Shown here: positions 1 to 8,610 of the stretch, piece by piece
How positions within the stretch are numbered: the first letter of the stretch is position 1
Layout: each line of letters begins with the position of its first letter
From: Bacteroidota bacterium
GTDB taxonomy: Bacteria > Bacteroidota > Bacteroidia > B-17B0 > Aurantibacillaceae
Assembly: GCA_018267655.1 (NCBI GenBank)
Contig: JAFDYB010000047.1
Location: forward strand, 1 to 64,000
Direction of reading: 5' to 3'
Length of the DNA: 64,000 nt
Notes under the pieces: model-generated
Told to the model about the DNA's origin: nothing
What the model saw: the letters and a program-made list of their open reading frames with translations, nothing else
The model's database searches: none
Program-made: the position numbers and the translations under genes

Positions 1-162
1 ACTTACAATTGTATCTTAACGAATTTGTTTACAAACTTAATAGACGATATTTTGGTGAGCGAATCTTCGAAAGGCTTGTTATTGCCAATATTACAGGATT
101 ATGATAGATTGCGGATATTCAATTTTTTAATAACTCAAACCACCTTTTCACTCAATAATTAA
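1..162 (+). CDS. 3' end of an unidentified gene cut by the window edge
   Basis: This frame is open from the first base to a TAA at 160-162 and gives a 53-residue C-terminal piece. It is rich in Leu, Ile, Asn and Thr and has no motif I recognise. It would end 41 nt before the end of the convergent E1 dehydrogenase gene, which is ordinary packing for two genes facing each other. Codon use resembles the rest of the window. The function cannot be named and a chance open frame is possible. Confidence 0.45.
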   Translation, partial: TYNCILTNLFTNLIDDILVSESSKGLLLPILQDYDRLRIFNFLITQTTFSLNN

Positions 163-202
163 ATTGTTTTACCCTCTGCTTAATTTTTTACGCTAAATAA
201 AA

Positions 203-2296
203 TTAGTAGTTTAATATCTGCACAATGGCTTCAGAAAGCTTTTCAGCATTGGGCAGCATTGTTTTTTCAAGTATTGAGTTAAGCGGAATTGCCGGTAAGT
301 TTTCGGCACCAATTACTTTAACAGGAGCATCTAAATACTTAAAACAATGCTCGCTAATGCGTGCAGCAACCCCTTGTGCAAAGCCATTATTAACAGGCTC
401 TTCAGTTAATATAATTACTTTGCCGTGCCGTTTTGCCGATTCAAAAATCATTTCTTCATCTAAAGGCATTAATGTTCTTAAATCAATAATTTCAATTATG
501 CCTTCATAATTTTTTGCGGCTGCTTTTGCCCAATATACGCCCATGCCATAAGTAATGATTGCTAATGTAGCTTGCGAATTTATTTTAGAATTTTCTGCGC
601 TAAGCACTAGGCGGGCTTTCCCAAATGGAATAACATATTCTTCATCAGGTTCTATCGTTTTGGCATCTTCGGTACCTTTTATTTTACTCCAATATAAGCC
701 TTTGTGCTCAAGCATCACTACCGGATTCGGGTCGTAATAGGCGGCTTTCATTAAGCCTTTTAAATCTGCTCCTGTGCTTGGATAAGCAATTTTAATCCCT
801 CTAATATTTGCTAATACACTTTCAACAGAGCTTGAATGGTAAGGACCTCCGCTTCCGTAAGCACCAATTGGCACACGTAATATCATGCTAACCGGCCATT
901 TACCGTTACTTAAATAGCAGCTTCTGCTTACTTCTGTAAATAATTGGTTTAATCCCGGCCAAATATAATCGGCGAATTGAACTTCAACAATTGGCTTTAA
1001 ACCAACTGCGCTCATACCTACGGTTGATCCTACAATATACGCTTCTTGAATTGGAGTGTTGAATACTCTATGATCGCCAAATTGCTGTGCAAGTGTTGCG
1101 GCTTCGCGAAAAACGCCTCCTAAGCGAGCGCCAACATCTTGCCCGTATAGCAAGCACTCCGGGTGTTTTAGCATCAATTCTCTAATTGCAAAAAGCGCGC
1201 TATCAACCATTACTGTGGGCTGTTTACCTGAAGGAGAGCGTTCTCCTTTTTCTACAGTGATAGGTGTAGGCGCAAATTCATGTAAAAATAAATCTTCAGA
1301 TTTAGGATCTTCTTCTTTTAAAGCTTTTTGATAGTCTGATTCTACTTTTTTGAGAGAATTTTCTTCAATTTTTTTAATTTCAGAGGCATCGACGCCCGAT
1401 ATAATTAATTGATTCCTTAATCTTGGTAAAGGATCACGCTTTGCAGCTTCTTCTAAATCATTTCTATACCATTCTTTTCTTACGCCACTCGTGTGGTGAT
1501 TTAACAATGGTACTTTTGCGTGAACTAGTATAGGGCGGCGATCTTTTCTAATTGTTTCAATAGCATCTTTAATAGTATTGTAGCTTAAAATAAAATCGGT
1601 TCCATCAATACTTTTTATTTCTAATCCTTTTAACCCTTTTGCAAATTCGCTAATGTCTTGCGTTCTTATTTCTTTAGCATTGGCGCTTATATCCCACTCG
1701 TTATCTTGAACCAGGTATAAAATAGGCATTTTTTTTAACACAGCCATTTGCATAGCTTCGCTTACTTCGCCCTCTGTGCAACTAGCATCACCTAAAGAAC
1801 AAACTGCCACCGGGTTTAACCCATTATAGTTTGGTGCCATATTGTTTTTTTCTAAGTATTGCAAACCCATAGCTACTCCAGTTGTAGGAATTGCTTGCAT
1901 ACCTGTAGCACTTGATTGGTGTGGTATTTTAGGCATATCATCTCTTTTTAAACTTGGGTGAGAATAATATGTTCTGCCTCCGCTAAAAGGATCGTTACGT
2001 TTTGCCAATAGCTGTAACATTAAATCAAAAGGTGTTAGGCCAATAGCGAGCAACATGCTATCATCACGATAGTAGGCGCTTAAATAATCTTGTGGCAGCA
2101 GCTGCAAGCCAAGCGCTATTTGTATGGCTTCGTGTCCTCTGCTTGTAGCGTGCACGTACTTTGCCGTTACCTCCTTGTTTGATTCGTACAGTTCAGACAT
2201 TGCTTTGGCTGTACACATTATTTCAAAAGCTTTTAGCAAAGTGTTTTGTTGAATTTTTGTTTTCAAATTAGTTGGTTTAGTAGAAAAATCTTCCAT
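203..2296 (-). CDS. Fused alpha/beta E1 component of a 2-oxoacid dehydrogenase complex
   Basis: Thiamine-diphosphate E1 subunit that decarboxylates a 2-oxoacid (branched-chain or pyruvate type) and passes the acyl group to a lipoyl E2. The N-terminal half is an alpha subunit: the cofactor motif runs from GDAS (about residues 169-172 from the chosen ATG) to QDN some 25 residues later. The C-terminal half, from about residue 360, is a beta subunit (transketolase pyrimidine-binding and C-terminal domains; GQDVGARLGGVFR, QFADYIWPG). Alpha/beta fusions of this size are common in Bacteroidota. I prefer the ATG at 2296 (697 residues) over a TTG 18 nt upstream. A leftward promoter lies at 2363-2397. 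The substrate cannot be decided from sequence alone, and no E2 or E3 gene is adjacent. Confidence 0.9.
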   Translation of the reverse strand: MEDFSTKPTNLKTKIQQNTLLKAFEIMCTAKAMSELYESNKEVTAKYVHATSRGHEAIQIALGLQLLPQDYLSAYYRDDSMLLAIGLTPFDLMLQLLAKRNDPFSGGRTYYSHPSLKRDDMPKIPHQSSATGMQAIPTTGVAMGLQYLEKNNMAPNYNGLNPVAVCSLGDASCTEGEVSEAMQMAVLKKMPILYLVQDNEWDISANAKEIRTQDISEFAKGLKGLEIKSIDGTDFILSYNTIKDAIETIRKDRRPILVHAKVPLLNHHTSGVRKEWYRNDLEEAAKRDPLPRLRNQLIISGVDASEIKKIEENSLKKVESDYQKALKEEDPKSEDLFLHEFAPTPITVEKGERSPSGKQPTVMVDSALFAIRELMLKHPECLLYGQDVGARLGGVFREAATLAQQFGDHRVFNTPIQEAYIVGSTVGMSAVGLKPIVEVQFADYIWPGLNQLFTEVSRSCYLSNGKWPVSMILRVPIGAYGSGGPYHSSSVESVLANIRGIKIAYPSTGADLKGLMKAAYYDPNPVVMLEHKGLYWSKIKGTEDAKTIEPDEEYVIPFGKARLVLSAENSKINSQATLAIITYGMGVYWAKAAAKNYEGIIEIIDLRTLMPLDEEMIFESAKRHGKVIILTEEPVNNGFAQGVAARISEHCFKYLDAPVKVIGAENLPAIPLNSILEKTMLPNAEKLSEAIVQILNY

Positions 2297-2362
2297 TTTA
2301 AAATAACTGAGCAAGGTTTAAATTTATTGAATTTATTTGAAAAATAAAATTTATTGAATTAA

Positions 2363-2397
2363 CAAAGCTATGTATAAAATTTGCGGCTTTTACCAAA
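2363..2397 (-). promoter_or_regulatory. Bacteroidota-type promoter for the E1 gene
   Basis: On the minus strand TAGCTTTG (2370-2363) matches the Bacteroidota -7 consensus TAnnTTTG. A TTTG at 2397-2394 lies 23 nt further upstream, slightly beyond the usual -33 spacing. It lies about 70 nt upstream of the E1 ATG, in the divergent gap shared with the NlpC/P60 gene. Pattern match only. Confidence 0.5.
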
Positions 2398-2431
2398 ATA
2401 GGTTCAGTATTAAGGTTTTAATTTTAGAGCG

Positions 2432-2974
2432 GTGAATAAAAAAGTTTCTAAATATTTAGTTTTTGTACTTTTTGCAATTATTGCATCGTCATGTAGGCAT
2501 CACAAACACGTTCAAAAAACAACTAGTAAAGTAAATAATGAAACTGTTAAACCTTCGGAACAGAATCAATTAACTTTAAAATTAAATATTAACGAACACG
2601 AAATAAAGAAAAGCAAACTGTACAGTTTTATTGATGCTTGGTATGGAGTACCCTATAAATATGGCGGTTGCCAAAAAACAGGGGTAGATTGCAGTTGCTT
2701 TACTCAAAACCTATTTAAAGAAGTTTATACTAAAAATATTGCTCGTACTGCCGGTGATGTTTATAAGCAATGTAAAAAAATTAAAGGAGATAGTTATGAA
2801 GAGGGCGATTTATTATTTTTTAAAACCGACGGTAAAACAATATCGCATGTTGGAGTTTATTTAAAAAATGGAAAATTTGTACACTCGAGTACCAGTAAGG
2901 GAGTAATGATAAGCGATTTAAATGAAAATTATTATAAAAAATGTTTTTACGCCGCCGGAAAATTAAATGAATAA
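2432..2974 (+). CDS. NlpC/P60-family lipoprotein, probable peptidoglycan endopeptidase
   Basis: Predicted envelope lipoprotein of 180 residues. A lipoprotein signal peptide ends in ASSC, with lipidated Cys21. The C-terminal NlpC/P60 domain (about 62-178) has the catalytic triad: Cys87 in VDCSCF, His139 in ISHVGVY and His151 in FVHSS. The family cleaves peptide stems of peptidoglycan, usually a D-gamma-glutamyl bond. The residue after the catalytic Cys-Ser is Cys instead of the more usual Gly (DCSGF), a mild deviation. Translation starts at GTG; no better start lies upstream. It is followed after 11 nt by the membrane protein gene, so the two are probably cotranscribed. Confidence 0.88.
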   Translation: MNKKVSKYLVFVLFAIIASSCRHHKHVQKTTSKVNNETVKPSEQNQLTLKLNINEHEIKKSKLYSFIDAWYGVPYKYGGCQKTGVDCSCFTQNLFKEVYTKNIARTAGDVYKQCKKIKGDSYEEGDLLFFKTDGKTISHVGVYLKNGKFVHSSTSKGVMISDLNENYYKKCFYAAGKLNE

Positions 2975-2985
2975 AAACAACTTAA

Positions 2986-4062
2986 ATGGAAATAGAAAAG
3001 TTTTTAAATAACTCAATACCCAAAAGATTAAAAAACATCCGTATTGTTATAACGATTGGCTTGATTTTATCAATGTTATTAACGTTTAATTTATGGCATG
3101 AAAATCGCGAATTTCCAACTGTACCTATGCTTAATTTTAAAATAGATTTGAGTTTTATACATTTACCTTTGTTTATAATGAGTATCGTTTTTTTACTTTT
3201 TTCTGTTTTAACCGACAAACCAAGGGTGTATTTAGTTTTTGCGATTTTATTTAACATTTTACTAGTATTGCTTGATGTTAATCGCTTGCAGCCTTGGTTT
3301 TATTACTATAATTTAATTTTATTTATTTTATTATTTTATAATGGAAGGGTTGATAATCCAAATAAACACACAAGTTTATTTATCATCATTCAAATAATTA
3401 TTTGTTCGGTTTATATTTTTAATGGCATATTTAAAATAACAAACAATTTTGCTGAATCGGGTTATTTGAATATTGTTGCATATTACAAACATTTGATAAG
3501 TAATAAACATTACACTCATTTTGAAAATGCCGGTAAATTTGTAGGCCCGTATTTGATTGCCTGTGGTGCTTTAATATTGTTTAGGGAGCTTCGCTTTATT
3601 GGTGTTTTTATCTCTGCTATATTACATGTTTTTTTATTAATCATCCTTTTTCCAGGTGGAATTAATTTTGATTATGGTATTTGGTTTATGAATTTTGTTT
3701 TTTTGCTAGTTATTCCATTTTTATTCATGGGCACAACAAAACAAAGACATTTTAATTTTTCGTTACTTTTTCAAAATGTGTTATTTTATGTAGGCATTGC
3801 TTTGTTTTATGCCTTACCTTTTTTAAATTTTTACAACAAATGGCCGGATTATTTGTCTGGTAATTTTTACAATAATAAAACAATTGAAGTGGCAATTAAT
3901 AAATCTTCGAATAAACTCAGTTATTTTCAAAAATATTTTATAACAAATGAAAGAAATATATTAAACCTCAACGTAGGCAAGTGGTTTGCGGTAGAATTAA
4001 ATTCAGAATGTTTTTTAAATGAAACGCAATTAGACAAAATTAAAGAGTGCTTAAAAAAATAA
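2986..4062 (+). CDS. Multi-pass membrane protein, possibly HTTM-like
   Basis: 358 residues with at least seven hydrophobic segments spread over about residues 18-285, then a soluble C-terminal tail of about 70 residues. The arrangement (many short helices, aromatic-rich loops, a basic N-terminus) recalls HTTM and DoxX-like integral membrane proteins of Bacteroidota, but I see no diagnostic motif and assign no function. It starts 11 nt after the NlpC/P60 gene and very likely shares its transcript. Composition is extremely AT-rich, as expected for a membrane protein in this genome. Confidence 0.75.
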   Translation: MEIEKFLNNSIPKRLKNIRIVITIGLILSMLLTFNLWHENREFPTVPMLNFKIDLSFIHLPLFIMSIVFLLFSVLTDKPRVYLVFAILFNILLVLLDVNRLQPWFYYYNLILFILLFYNGRVDNPNKHTSLFIIIQIIICSVYIFNGIFKITNNFAESGYLNIVAYYKHLISNKHYTHFENAGKFVGPYLIACGALILFRELRFIGVFISAILHVFLLIILFPGGINFDYGIWFMNFVFLLVIPFLFMGTTKQRHFNFSLLFQNVLFYVGIALFYALPFLNFYNKWPDYLSGNFYNNKTIEVAINKSSNKLSYFQKYFITNERNILNLNVGKWFAVELNSECFLNETQLDKIKECLKK

Positions 4063-4120
4063 TGCCTTGTTAAATATTGTCAATATTTTATGCGTCCTTT
4101 TAAATATAGGCCTTTAAGCG

Positions 4121-4128
4121 TAAATTTG
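4121..4128 (+). promoter_or_regulatory. Bacteroidota -7 promoter element before the OmpH-like gene
   Basis: TAAATTTG matches TAnnTTTG and lies 19 nt upstream of the ATG at 4148, giving a short leader. No clear -33 TTTG was found at the preferred spacing. Confidence 0.45.
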
Positions 4129-4147
4129 TAAAACAAAAAACAAAAAA

Positions 4148-4804
4148 ATGAATAAAATTTTACTTGCTATTAATGGACTTTTAGTACTTGCTGTTGTTTA
4201 TCTTTTTATTAAAGTTGAATCTAATTCTAAATTAAGTGTTGAACAAAAAACAGCTCAAATTGCCAATAAAAAAGACTCTGTTAAAACCCCCGATGTTAAA
4301 ATAGAATCAGTAGCTACGCCACCCACCGGAAAAATCGCCTACGTTAACATTGATGTTTTAAATGAAAAATGCGAACAAATGCTTGATTTAATGAAAGAAG
4401 CCAAATCACGCAAGACTAGCATTGAATCAGCGGTGCAAGCATTAAGTGAAAATTATCAGAAAAAAGTAATGGAATATCAAAACAATGCAAAAGCAGGCAT
4501 CATGCCTCAATCTGAACTTGAATCAAAAGCACGCGAAATTCAACAATTAGAAAAAGATGCTCAAAACAAACAAATTCAAATGGACAATTTAACTTCATAT
4601 ATTGCTGAAAGAAATCAAGAATTTCAACATACGGTAAAAGAATTTTTACAAAAATGGAACAACGGGAGATATGATTTTATCATGTCATACAGCGAAACTG
4701 TGCCCACAATACTTTTGGGTAATGGTAGTTTAGACGTAACAACCGAAGTAGTTGAAAAATTGAATCAAAATTACAAAGCAATAAAAACCACCACTAAAAA
4801 ATAA
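4148..4804 (+). CDS. OmpH/Skp-like periplasmic coiled-coil protein
   Basis: 218 residues. An N-terminal hydrophobic segment (about 2-22) acts as a signal peptide or anchor. A linker follows, then an OmpH/Skp-type start (GKIAYVNIDVLNEKCE, about 71-86) and a long helical region rich in Lys, Gln and Glu up to about 165, typical of the coiled-coil arms of Skp chaperones that hold unfolded outer-membrane proteins in the periplasm. It ends one base before the MazG-like gene, so the two form a transcriptional unit. The uncleaved anchor is an inference; the OmpH family call is fairly sure. Confidence 0.78.
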   Translation: MNKILLAINGLLVLAVVYLFIKVESNSKLSVEQKTAQIANKKDSVKTPDVKIESVATPPTGKIAYVNIDVLNEKCEQMLDLMKEAKSRKTSIESAVQALSENYQKKVMEYQNNAKAGIMPQSELESKAREIQQLEKDAQNKQIQMDNLTSYIAERNQEFQHTVKEFLQKWNNGRYDFIMSYSETVPTILLGNGSLDVTTEVVEKLNQNYKAIKTTTKK

Positions 4805-4805
4805 A

Positions 4806-5195
4806 ATGAGCTTAAAAGACAAAATAAAACATGTTGAGGAGTTTCATAATAAATTTAAAATTGGAAATGCAAACGAACTCACTTTAATTTCAGAAAAGGA
4901 TTACACCTTACGTTATAATTTAATTAAAGAAGAAAACGAAGAATATTTAGAAGCCTGCAAAAACAAGGATATGATTGAAATAGCCGACGCATTAGGCGAT
5001 CAACTTTATATTTTATTTGGCACCATTTTAAAACATGGCTTACAACATAAAATTGAAGAAGTATTTGATGAAATTCAACGCAGCAATATGAGTAAATTAG
5101 ATAAAAACGGAGAACCAATTTATAGGGCAGATGGCAAAATATTAAAATCAGAACTATACTTTAAACCAAATATTAAGGATATTTTACAGAAATAA
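4806..5195 (+). CDS. MazG-like nucleoside triphosphate pyrophosphohydrolase
   Basis: 129 residues. The all-alpha NTP pyrophosphohydrolase fold is marked by the metal-binding pattern EENEEYLEA (about 39-47) followed by IADALGDQLYILFG (about 58-71), the EExxE...DxxxD signature of MazG, HisE and dUTPase-2 relatives. Such enzymes hydrolyse (d)NTPs or related metabolites to monophosphate and pyrophosphate, often as housecleaning. The C-terminal part (SNMSKLDKNGEPIYRADGK) is typical of the phosphoribosyl-ATP-pyrophosphatase-like branch. It follows the OmpH-like gene with no gap. Substrate unknown. Confidence 0.8.
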   Translation: MSLKDKIKHVEEFHNKFKIGNANELTLISEKDYTLRYNLIKEENEEYLEACKNKDMIEIADALGDQLYILFGTILKHGLQHKIEEVFDEIQRSNMSKLDKNGEPIYRADGKILKSELYFKPNIKDILQK

Positions 5196-5331
5196 GGAAT
5201 CTTCTAATGTTAATATATATATTCAAACCAATCTGTGCTTTTTGGGTATTAAAAATTGGTGATTTTCGAATTTCAAAATTGATTTTTGCTAAATTAAAAT
5301 TTAATTACCTACACTTTTCGCTATAGACCCA

Positions 5332-5418
5332 AATTTTACGCTCGTTTTTAAGGTAAGGGCAAAAACATCAAAAATTTACGCTGGTTCAAATAATGGAGGT
5401 AAAATTTACTCTCGTTTG
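5332..5418. repeat. Three short direct repeats upstream of acpP
   Basis: The motif AAATTTACGCTCGTT or a close variant occurs three times: at about 5332-5349, 5371-5386 and 5401-5418. The spacing is irregular, about 39 then 30 nt start to start. The rest of 5196-5719 holds no intact gene: it contains these repeats, the HNH relic at 5420-5589, and a weak AT-rich stem-loop at 5657-5682 just upstream of the acpP promoter. Confidence 0.5.
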
Positions 5419-5419
5419 T

Positions 5420-5589
5420 TTATTTACCCGATTTTCTTCGGTTATCTTCCTTGCAATTCATTGGCAATTTTCGGCTGTTGTCTTACCGCCTAAATGCCAA
5501 GGTTTAGTGTGGTCGCCCTCCATTTGTTCAATTTCATAATGTTCAGTGCAAACAGGATAAATTTCTTGTCGTTCGTAAGCTACACGCTA
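5420..5589 (-). pseudogene. C-terminal relic of an HNH endonuclease
   Basis: Minus-strand translation reads ...VAYERQEIYPVC, then MEGDHTKPWHLGGKT, then AENCQ. This is the C-terminal HNH module seen at the end of many restriction-type proteins (DHxxPWxxGGKT with flanking Cys pairs). The frame breaks after NCQ. Restoring one deleted base gives NCQMNCKEDNRRKSGK and then TAA (5422-5420), the usual end of this module. No upstream body of the gene is recognisable. It is a truncated, frameshifted remnant, probably of a lost mobile or restriction gene. Confidence 0.7.
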
Positions 5590-5712
5590 ATTTGAAGATA
5601 TAAATGATTGGTTTTTTAGTATTAATGCTATAAATTTCAACACATAATGCGGCTATGTTAAAAAAAAGACGTTCTTTTTAACAATATTTTTTTAAAATAT
5701 CGCTTATATCTT

Positions 5713-5720
5713 TATTTTTG
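5713..5720 (+). promoter_or_regulatory. Bacteroidota -7 promoter element for acpP
   Basis: TATTTTTG fits TAnnTTTG and ends 23 nt upstream of the acpP ATG at 5744. A transcript starting about 7 nt downstream would exclude the GTG at 5720 as a start, which helps fix the acpP start at 5744. Confidence 0.5.
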
Positions 5721-5743
5721 TGGCGAATTATAAAAATATAAAG

Positions 5744-5983
5744 ATGTCAGACATTTCAAACAAAGTTAAGTCAATTATAGTTGACAAATTAGGTGTTGAT
5801 GAGAAAGAAGTAACTCCAACTGCAAGTTTCACAGGCGATTTAGGCGCTGATTCATTAGATACAGTAGAATTGATAATGGAATTTGAAAAAGAATTTAACA
5901 TTGCCATTCCTGATGAGCAAGCAGAAAAAATTGGAACAGTAGGTGATGCTATTGCCTATATTGAAGCAAACGCAAAAGCGTAA
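5744..5983 (+). CDS. acpP: Acyl carrier protein
   Basis: 79-residue acidic carrier of growing acyl chains in fatty acid synthesis. The phosphopantetheine attachment site is Ser37 in [10 protein letters not shown]. Helix II ([12 protein letters not shown]) and the C-terminal [12 protein letters not shown] are textbook ACP. The ATG at 5744 gives the normal N-terminus ([10 protein letters not shown]); an in-frame GTG 24 nt upstream would overlap the promoter element. It is the first gene of acpP-fabF-rnc-IPExxxVDY, with 21 nt to fabF. Confidence 0.97.
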   Translation: MSDISNKVKSIIVDKLGVDEKEVTPTASFTGDLGADSLDTVELIMEFEKEFNIAIPDEQAEKIGTVGDAIAYIEANAKA

Positions 5984-6004
5984 TTAACCACCATACCATA
6001 CATT

Positions 6005-7258
6005 ATGCAACTAAAACGTGTTGTTGTTACCGGCCTAGGTGCTGTTACTCCTTTAGGTAGCAGCGTTAACGATTATTGGAATAATTTAATAAAAGGCCAA
6101 AGCGGGGCAGTAAAAATAACACGTTTTGACGCATCTAAATTTAAAACGCAATTTGCATGTGAGGTTAAAGGCTTTAATGTTGAAGACTATTTTGATAAAA
6201 AAGAAGCTAGAAAACTAGATGCCTACTCTCATTATGGTATAGCTGCCAGTGTTCAGGCAGTAAACGATAGTGGTATAGCTGCCGATGCAATAGATAAAAA
6301 TGAAGTAGGTGTAGTATGGGGCAGTGGTATAGGAGGCTTAGATACCTTTCAAACTGAAACTTTTGGGTTTGCCAAAGGCGATGGTACGCCGCGCTTTAAC
6401 CCATTTTTTATTCCAAAAATGATTTCAGATATATGCAGTGGGCATATTTCAATGCGTTTTGGTTTTAGAGGACCTAATTTTACAACAGTTTCTGCTTGCG
6501 CATCTTCAACTAATGCATTAATAGATGCATTTAACTATATTCGATTAGGGAAGGCAATTGCAATTGTTAGCGGAGGAAGCGAAGCTGCAATTAATGAAAG
6601 TGGCGTGGGCGGTTTTAATGCCTGCCAAGCAATGAGTACCCGCAATGATTCGCCAGAAACAGCATCGCGGCCTTATGACAAAGACAGAGATGGCTTCGTT
6701 TTAGGTGAAGGCGGTGGCGCAATCGTGCTTGAAGAGTTAGAACACGCATTAACAAGAGGTGCAAAAATTTATGCCGAAGTAATTGGCGGAGGTATGAGTG
6801 CCGATGCACACCATATTACAGCACCTCACCCCGAAGGACTTGGCGCAAAATTAGTAATGCAACGCGCTTTAAAAGATGCCGGAATTACACCCGATACAAT
6901 TGACTATATTAATACCCATGGAACTAGTACTCCCCTAGGAGATGTGGCAGAATTAAAAGCAATTGTTGATGTATTTGGAAGTCATGCTTATGATATAAAT
7001 ATAAGCTCTACTAAAAGTATGACGGGTCATTTACTTGGCGGGGCTGGAGCAATAGAGGCTATTGCCACTATATTAGCAGTTAAAAACAATATAATTCCCC
7101 CAACAATTAATTTTACAACTCCTGATCCTGAAATAGACCAAAAATTAAATCTTACCTTAAACACCATGCAACAACGTACAGTAAATGTTGCAATCAGCAA
7201 TACTTTTGGCTTTGGAGGGCATAATGCAGCAGTTGTGATTAAAAAATTTAATTATTGA
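6005..7258 (+). CDS. fabF: Beta-ketoacyl-ACP synthase II
   Basis: 417 residues, the normal size. Condenses malonyl-ACP with acyl-ACP during elongation. The thiolase-fold Cys-His-His triad is complete: Cys165 (VSACASSTN), His305 (NTHGTSTPLGD), Lys337 and His342 (KSMTGHLLGGAG). The glycine-rich C-terminal NTFGFGGHNAA loop is present. It sits 21 nt after acpP, its substrate carrier, and 4 nt before the rnc start, so the operon is tightly coupled. Confidence 0.97.
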   Translation: MQLKRVVVTGLGAVTPLGSSVNDYWNNLIKGQSGAVKITRFDASKFKTQFACEVKGFNVEDYFDKKEARKLDAYSHYGIAASVQAVNDSGIAADAIDKNEVGVVWGSGIGGLDTFQTETFGFAKGDGTPRFNPFFIPKMISDICSGHISMRFGFRGPNFTTVSACASSTNALIDAFNYIRLGKAIAIVSGGSEAAINESGVGGFNACQAMSTRNDSPETASRPYDKDRDGFVLGEGGGAIVLEELEHALTRGAKIYAEVIGGGMSADAHHITAPHPEGLGAKLVMQRALKDAGITPDTIDYINTHGTSTPLGDVAELKAIVDVFGSHAYDINISSTKSMTGHLLGGAGAIEAIATILAVKNNIIPPTINFTTPDPEIDQKLNLTLNTMQQRTVNVAISNTFGFGGHNAAVVIKKFNY

Positions 7259-7262
7259 CAAA

Positions 7263-7988
7263 TTGCCTTTAAAAACAATTTTATCCAAATTTAATTTAGG
7301 AATTTCTTTAAGCGAGAAAGAATTTAAGCAATGGATAAAACGAACAACAGGCTTTCCAGCAAAAAATCTTAATTTATATTACCAGGCTTTAGCGCATAGT
7401 AGCAGCGCCGGAATTGGATTAAACAATGAACGATTAGAGTTTTTAGGCTATGCTGTATTAAGCACCGTTGTTGCTGAATATATTTTTAAAATATATCCTA
7501 CAAAAAAAGAAGGGTTTTTAACGCAATTGCGAAGCAAAATTGTAAACGGTACTCAATTAAAAACATTGGCTTTAAAATTTGGATTTGAAAAATTTTTTAA
7601 ATCTACATTAAGCGAAAGCGATAAAATTAAAAGCACTGCTTATGGCGATGCTTTTGAAGCTTTTATTGGCGCATTATTTTTAGATTTAGGTTACGATAGA
7701 GCTAAAACATTTATTGTAAATAAAATTTTAAAAATTCACATTGACATAAACGAGCTTTCAAAGATAGATGAAGATTATAAAAGCCAGCTTCAAATATACT
7801 GCCAACGAAATAAATTAAAACTAGAGTATAAATTATTAGCTGAAAAGCAACTTAAAAGTGCAAAAATATTTAGTATTCAAATTACTATTAACGAGATTGA
7901 GTACATTACCTTTGAGCATTACAACAAGCGAACAGCAGAACAAAAGGCAGCGCAATTAACGCTCGAAATTTTAAATAAAAATGGCTAA
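7263..7988 (+). CDS. rnc: Ribonuclease III with a substituted catalytic Asp
   Basis: 241 residues: an RNase III domain (about 15-160) and a dsRNA-binding domain (about 170-238). The signature reads NERLEFLGYAVLS (55-67), where the family has NERLEFLGDAVLS. The metal-binding Asp (E. coli Asp45) is therefore Tyr63. The other acidic residues remain: Glu56, Glu59, and Asp129 and Glu132 in GDAFEAFIGA. The start is TTG at 7263, 4 nt after fabF stops; no ATG lies in the open frame upstream, so translational coupling is likely. The gene overlaps the next by 8 nt. Normal role: rRNA and mRNA processing. Activity is uncertain given the substitution. Confidence 0.92.
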   Translation: MPLKTILSKFNLGISLSEKEFKQWIKRTTGFPAKNLNLYYQALAHSSSAGIGLNNERLEFLGYAVLSTVVAEYIFKIYPTKKEGFLTQLRSKIVNGTQLKTLALKFGFEKFFKSTLSESDKIKSTAYGDAFEAFIGALFLDLGYDRAKTFIVNKILKIHIDINELSKIDEDYKSQLQIYCQRNKLKLEYKLLAEKQLKSAKIFSIQITINEIEYITFEHYNKRTAEQKAAQLTLEILNKNG

Positions 7989-8466
7989 ACATAGCTTACA
8001 AAGCGACTTAGATAACGAAAATTTTTCGCTAATTGGCCTAAAGTCAAACAAAACATTTCAAGAAGTAATCTATGCTATAAATTCTATTTTAAACATTCAG
8101 CTTTCATTTTCATCTAATACAACATATAATTTAAAAGGAGGAAAATTATTTAATTTTGAATTATTTGATTTTTATGACGATGATTTTTTAATAGAATACA
8201 TAGTTATTCCTAATGTCGGAGCCTTATTTGAAAAGAAAATAGAATTTACAGAAAAACAAAACTTGTTTTCAGAAATTGAAGTTGACGAGTCGTTTAAATT
8301 AATTAAGGAATTGCCCTATATTGATTATTTTATAATTATGAAAGGCGAGACTATTTTGCATCAACAATTTATAATATTTGATTTAATAAATAAATCAAAT
8401 TACTTTACGCTTGCACAGCGTATAGAGCCTGATTTATTAAGTAGTAGGAAAAATTTAATTTTTTAA
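7981..8466 (+). CDS. IPExxxVDY-family protein
   Basis: 161 residues. The family is named after a short conserved motif near the C-terminus, here KELPYIDYFIIMKG. It is found in Bacteroidota directly behind rnc, as here, with an 8-nt overlap. Function unknown. No signal peptide or membrane segment, so it is probably cytoplasmic. In many relatives pyruvate kinase follows; here the convergent aroE follows instead. Confidence 0.75.
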   Translation: MAKHSLQSDLDNENFSLIGLKSNKTFQEVIYAINSILNIQLSFSSNTTYNLKGGKLFNFELFDFYDDDFLIEYIVIPNVGALFEKKIEFTEKQNLFSEIEVDESFKLIKELPYIDYFIIMKGETILHQQFIIFDLINKSNYFTLAQRIEPDLLSSRKNLIF

Positions 8467-8470
8467 AATT

Positions 8471-8590
8471 TATACTAAGTGCAGATATATTGTAATCCAA
8501 TCTACTCGTTCTTTATCGCTTTAGCCTCTTCAAAAAATAATTTAACATCTTTAGACTTAAATACATCTGAACATGCTATTATACTTGGCG
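8471..8590. repeat. Short repeat with inverted ends, copy 1
   Basis: The left end TATACTAAGTGCAGATATAT (8471-8490) and a right end containing ATTATACTTGG (8578-8588) are rough inverted copies of each other. The first 45 nt match copy 3 behind clpC (19839 onward: CCAAGTATAAATATATTGTA, then CCAATCTACT). It holds no gene and lies just behind the rnc operon and convergent to aroE. Probably a decayed MITE-like element. Confidence 0.6.
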
Positions 8591-8610
8591 TCAGCATTTA
8601 ATTGATAAAT

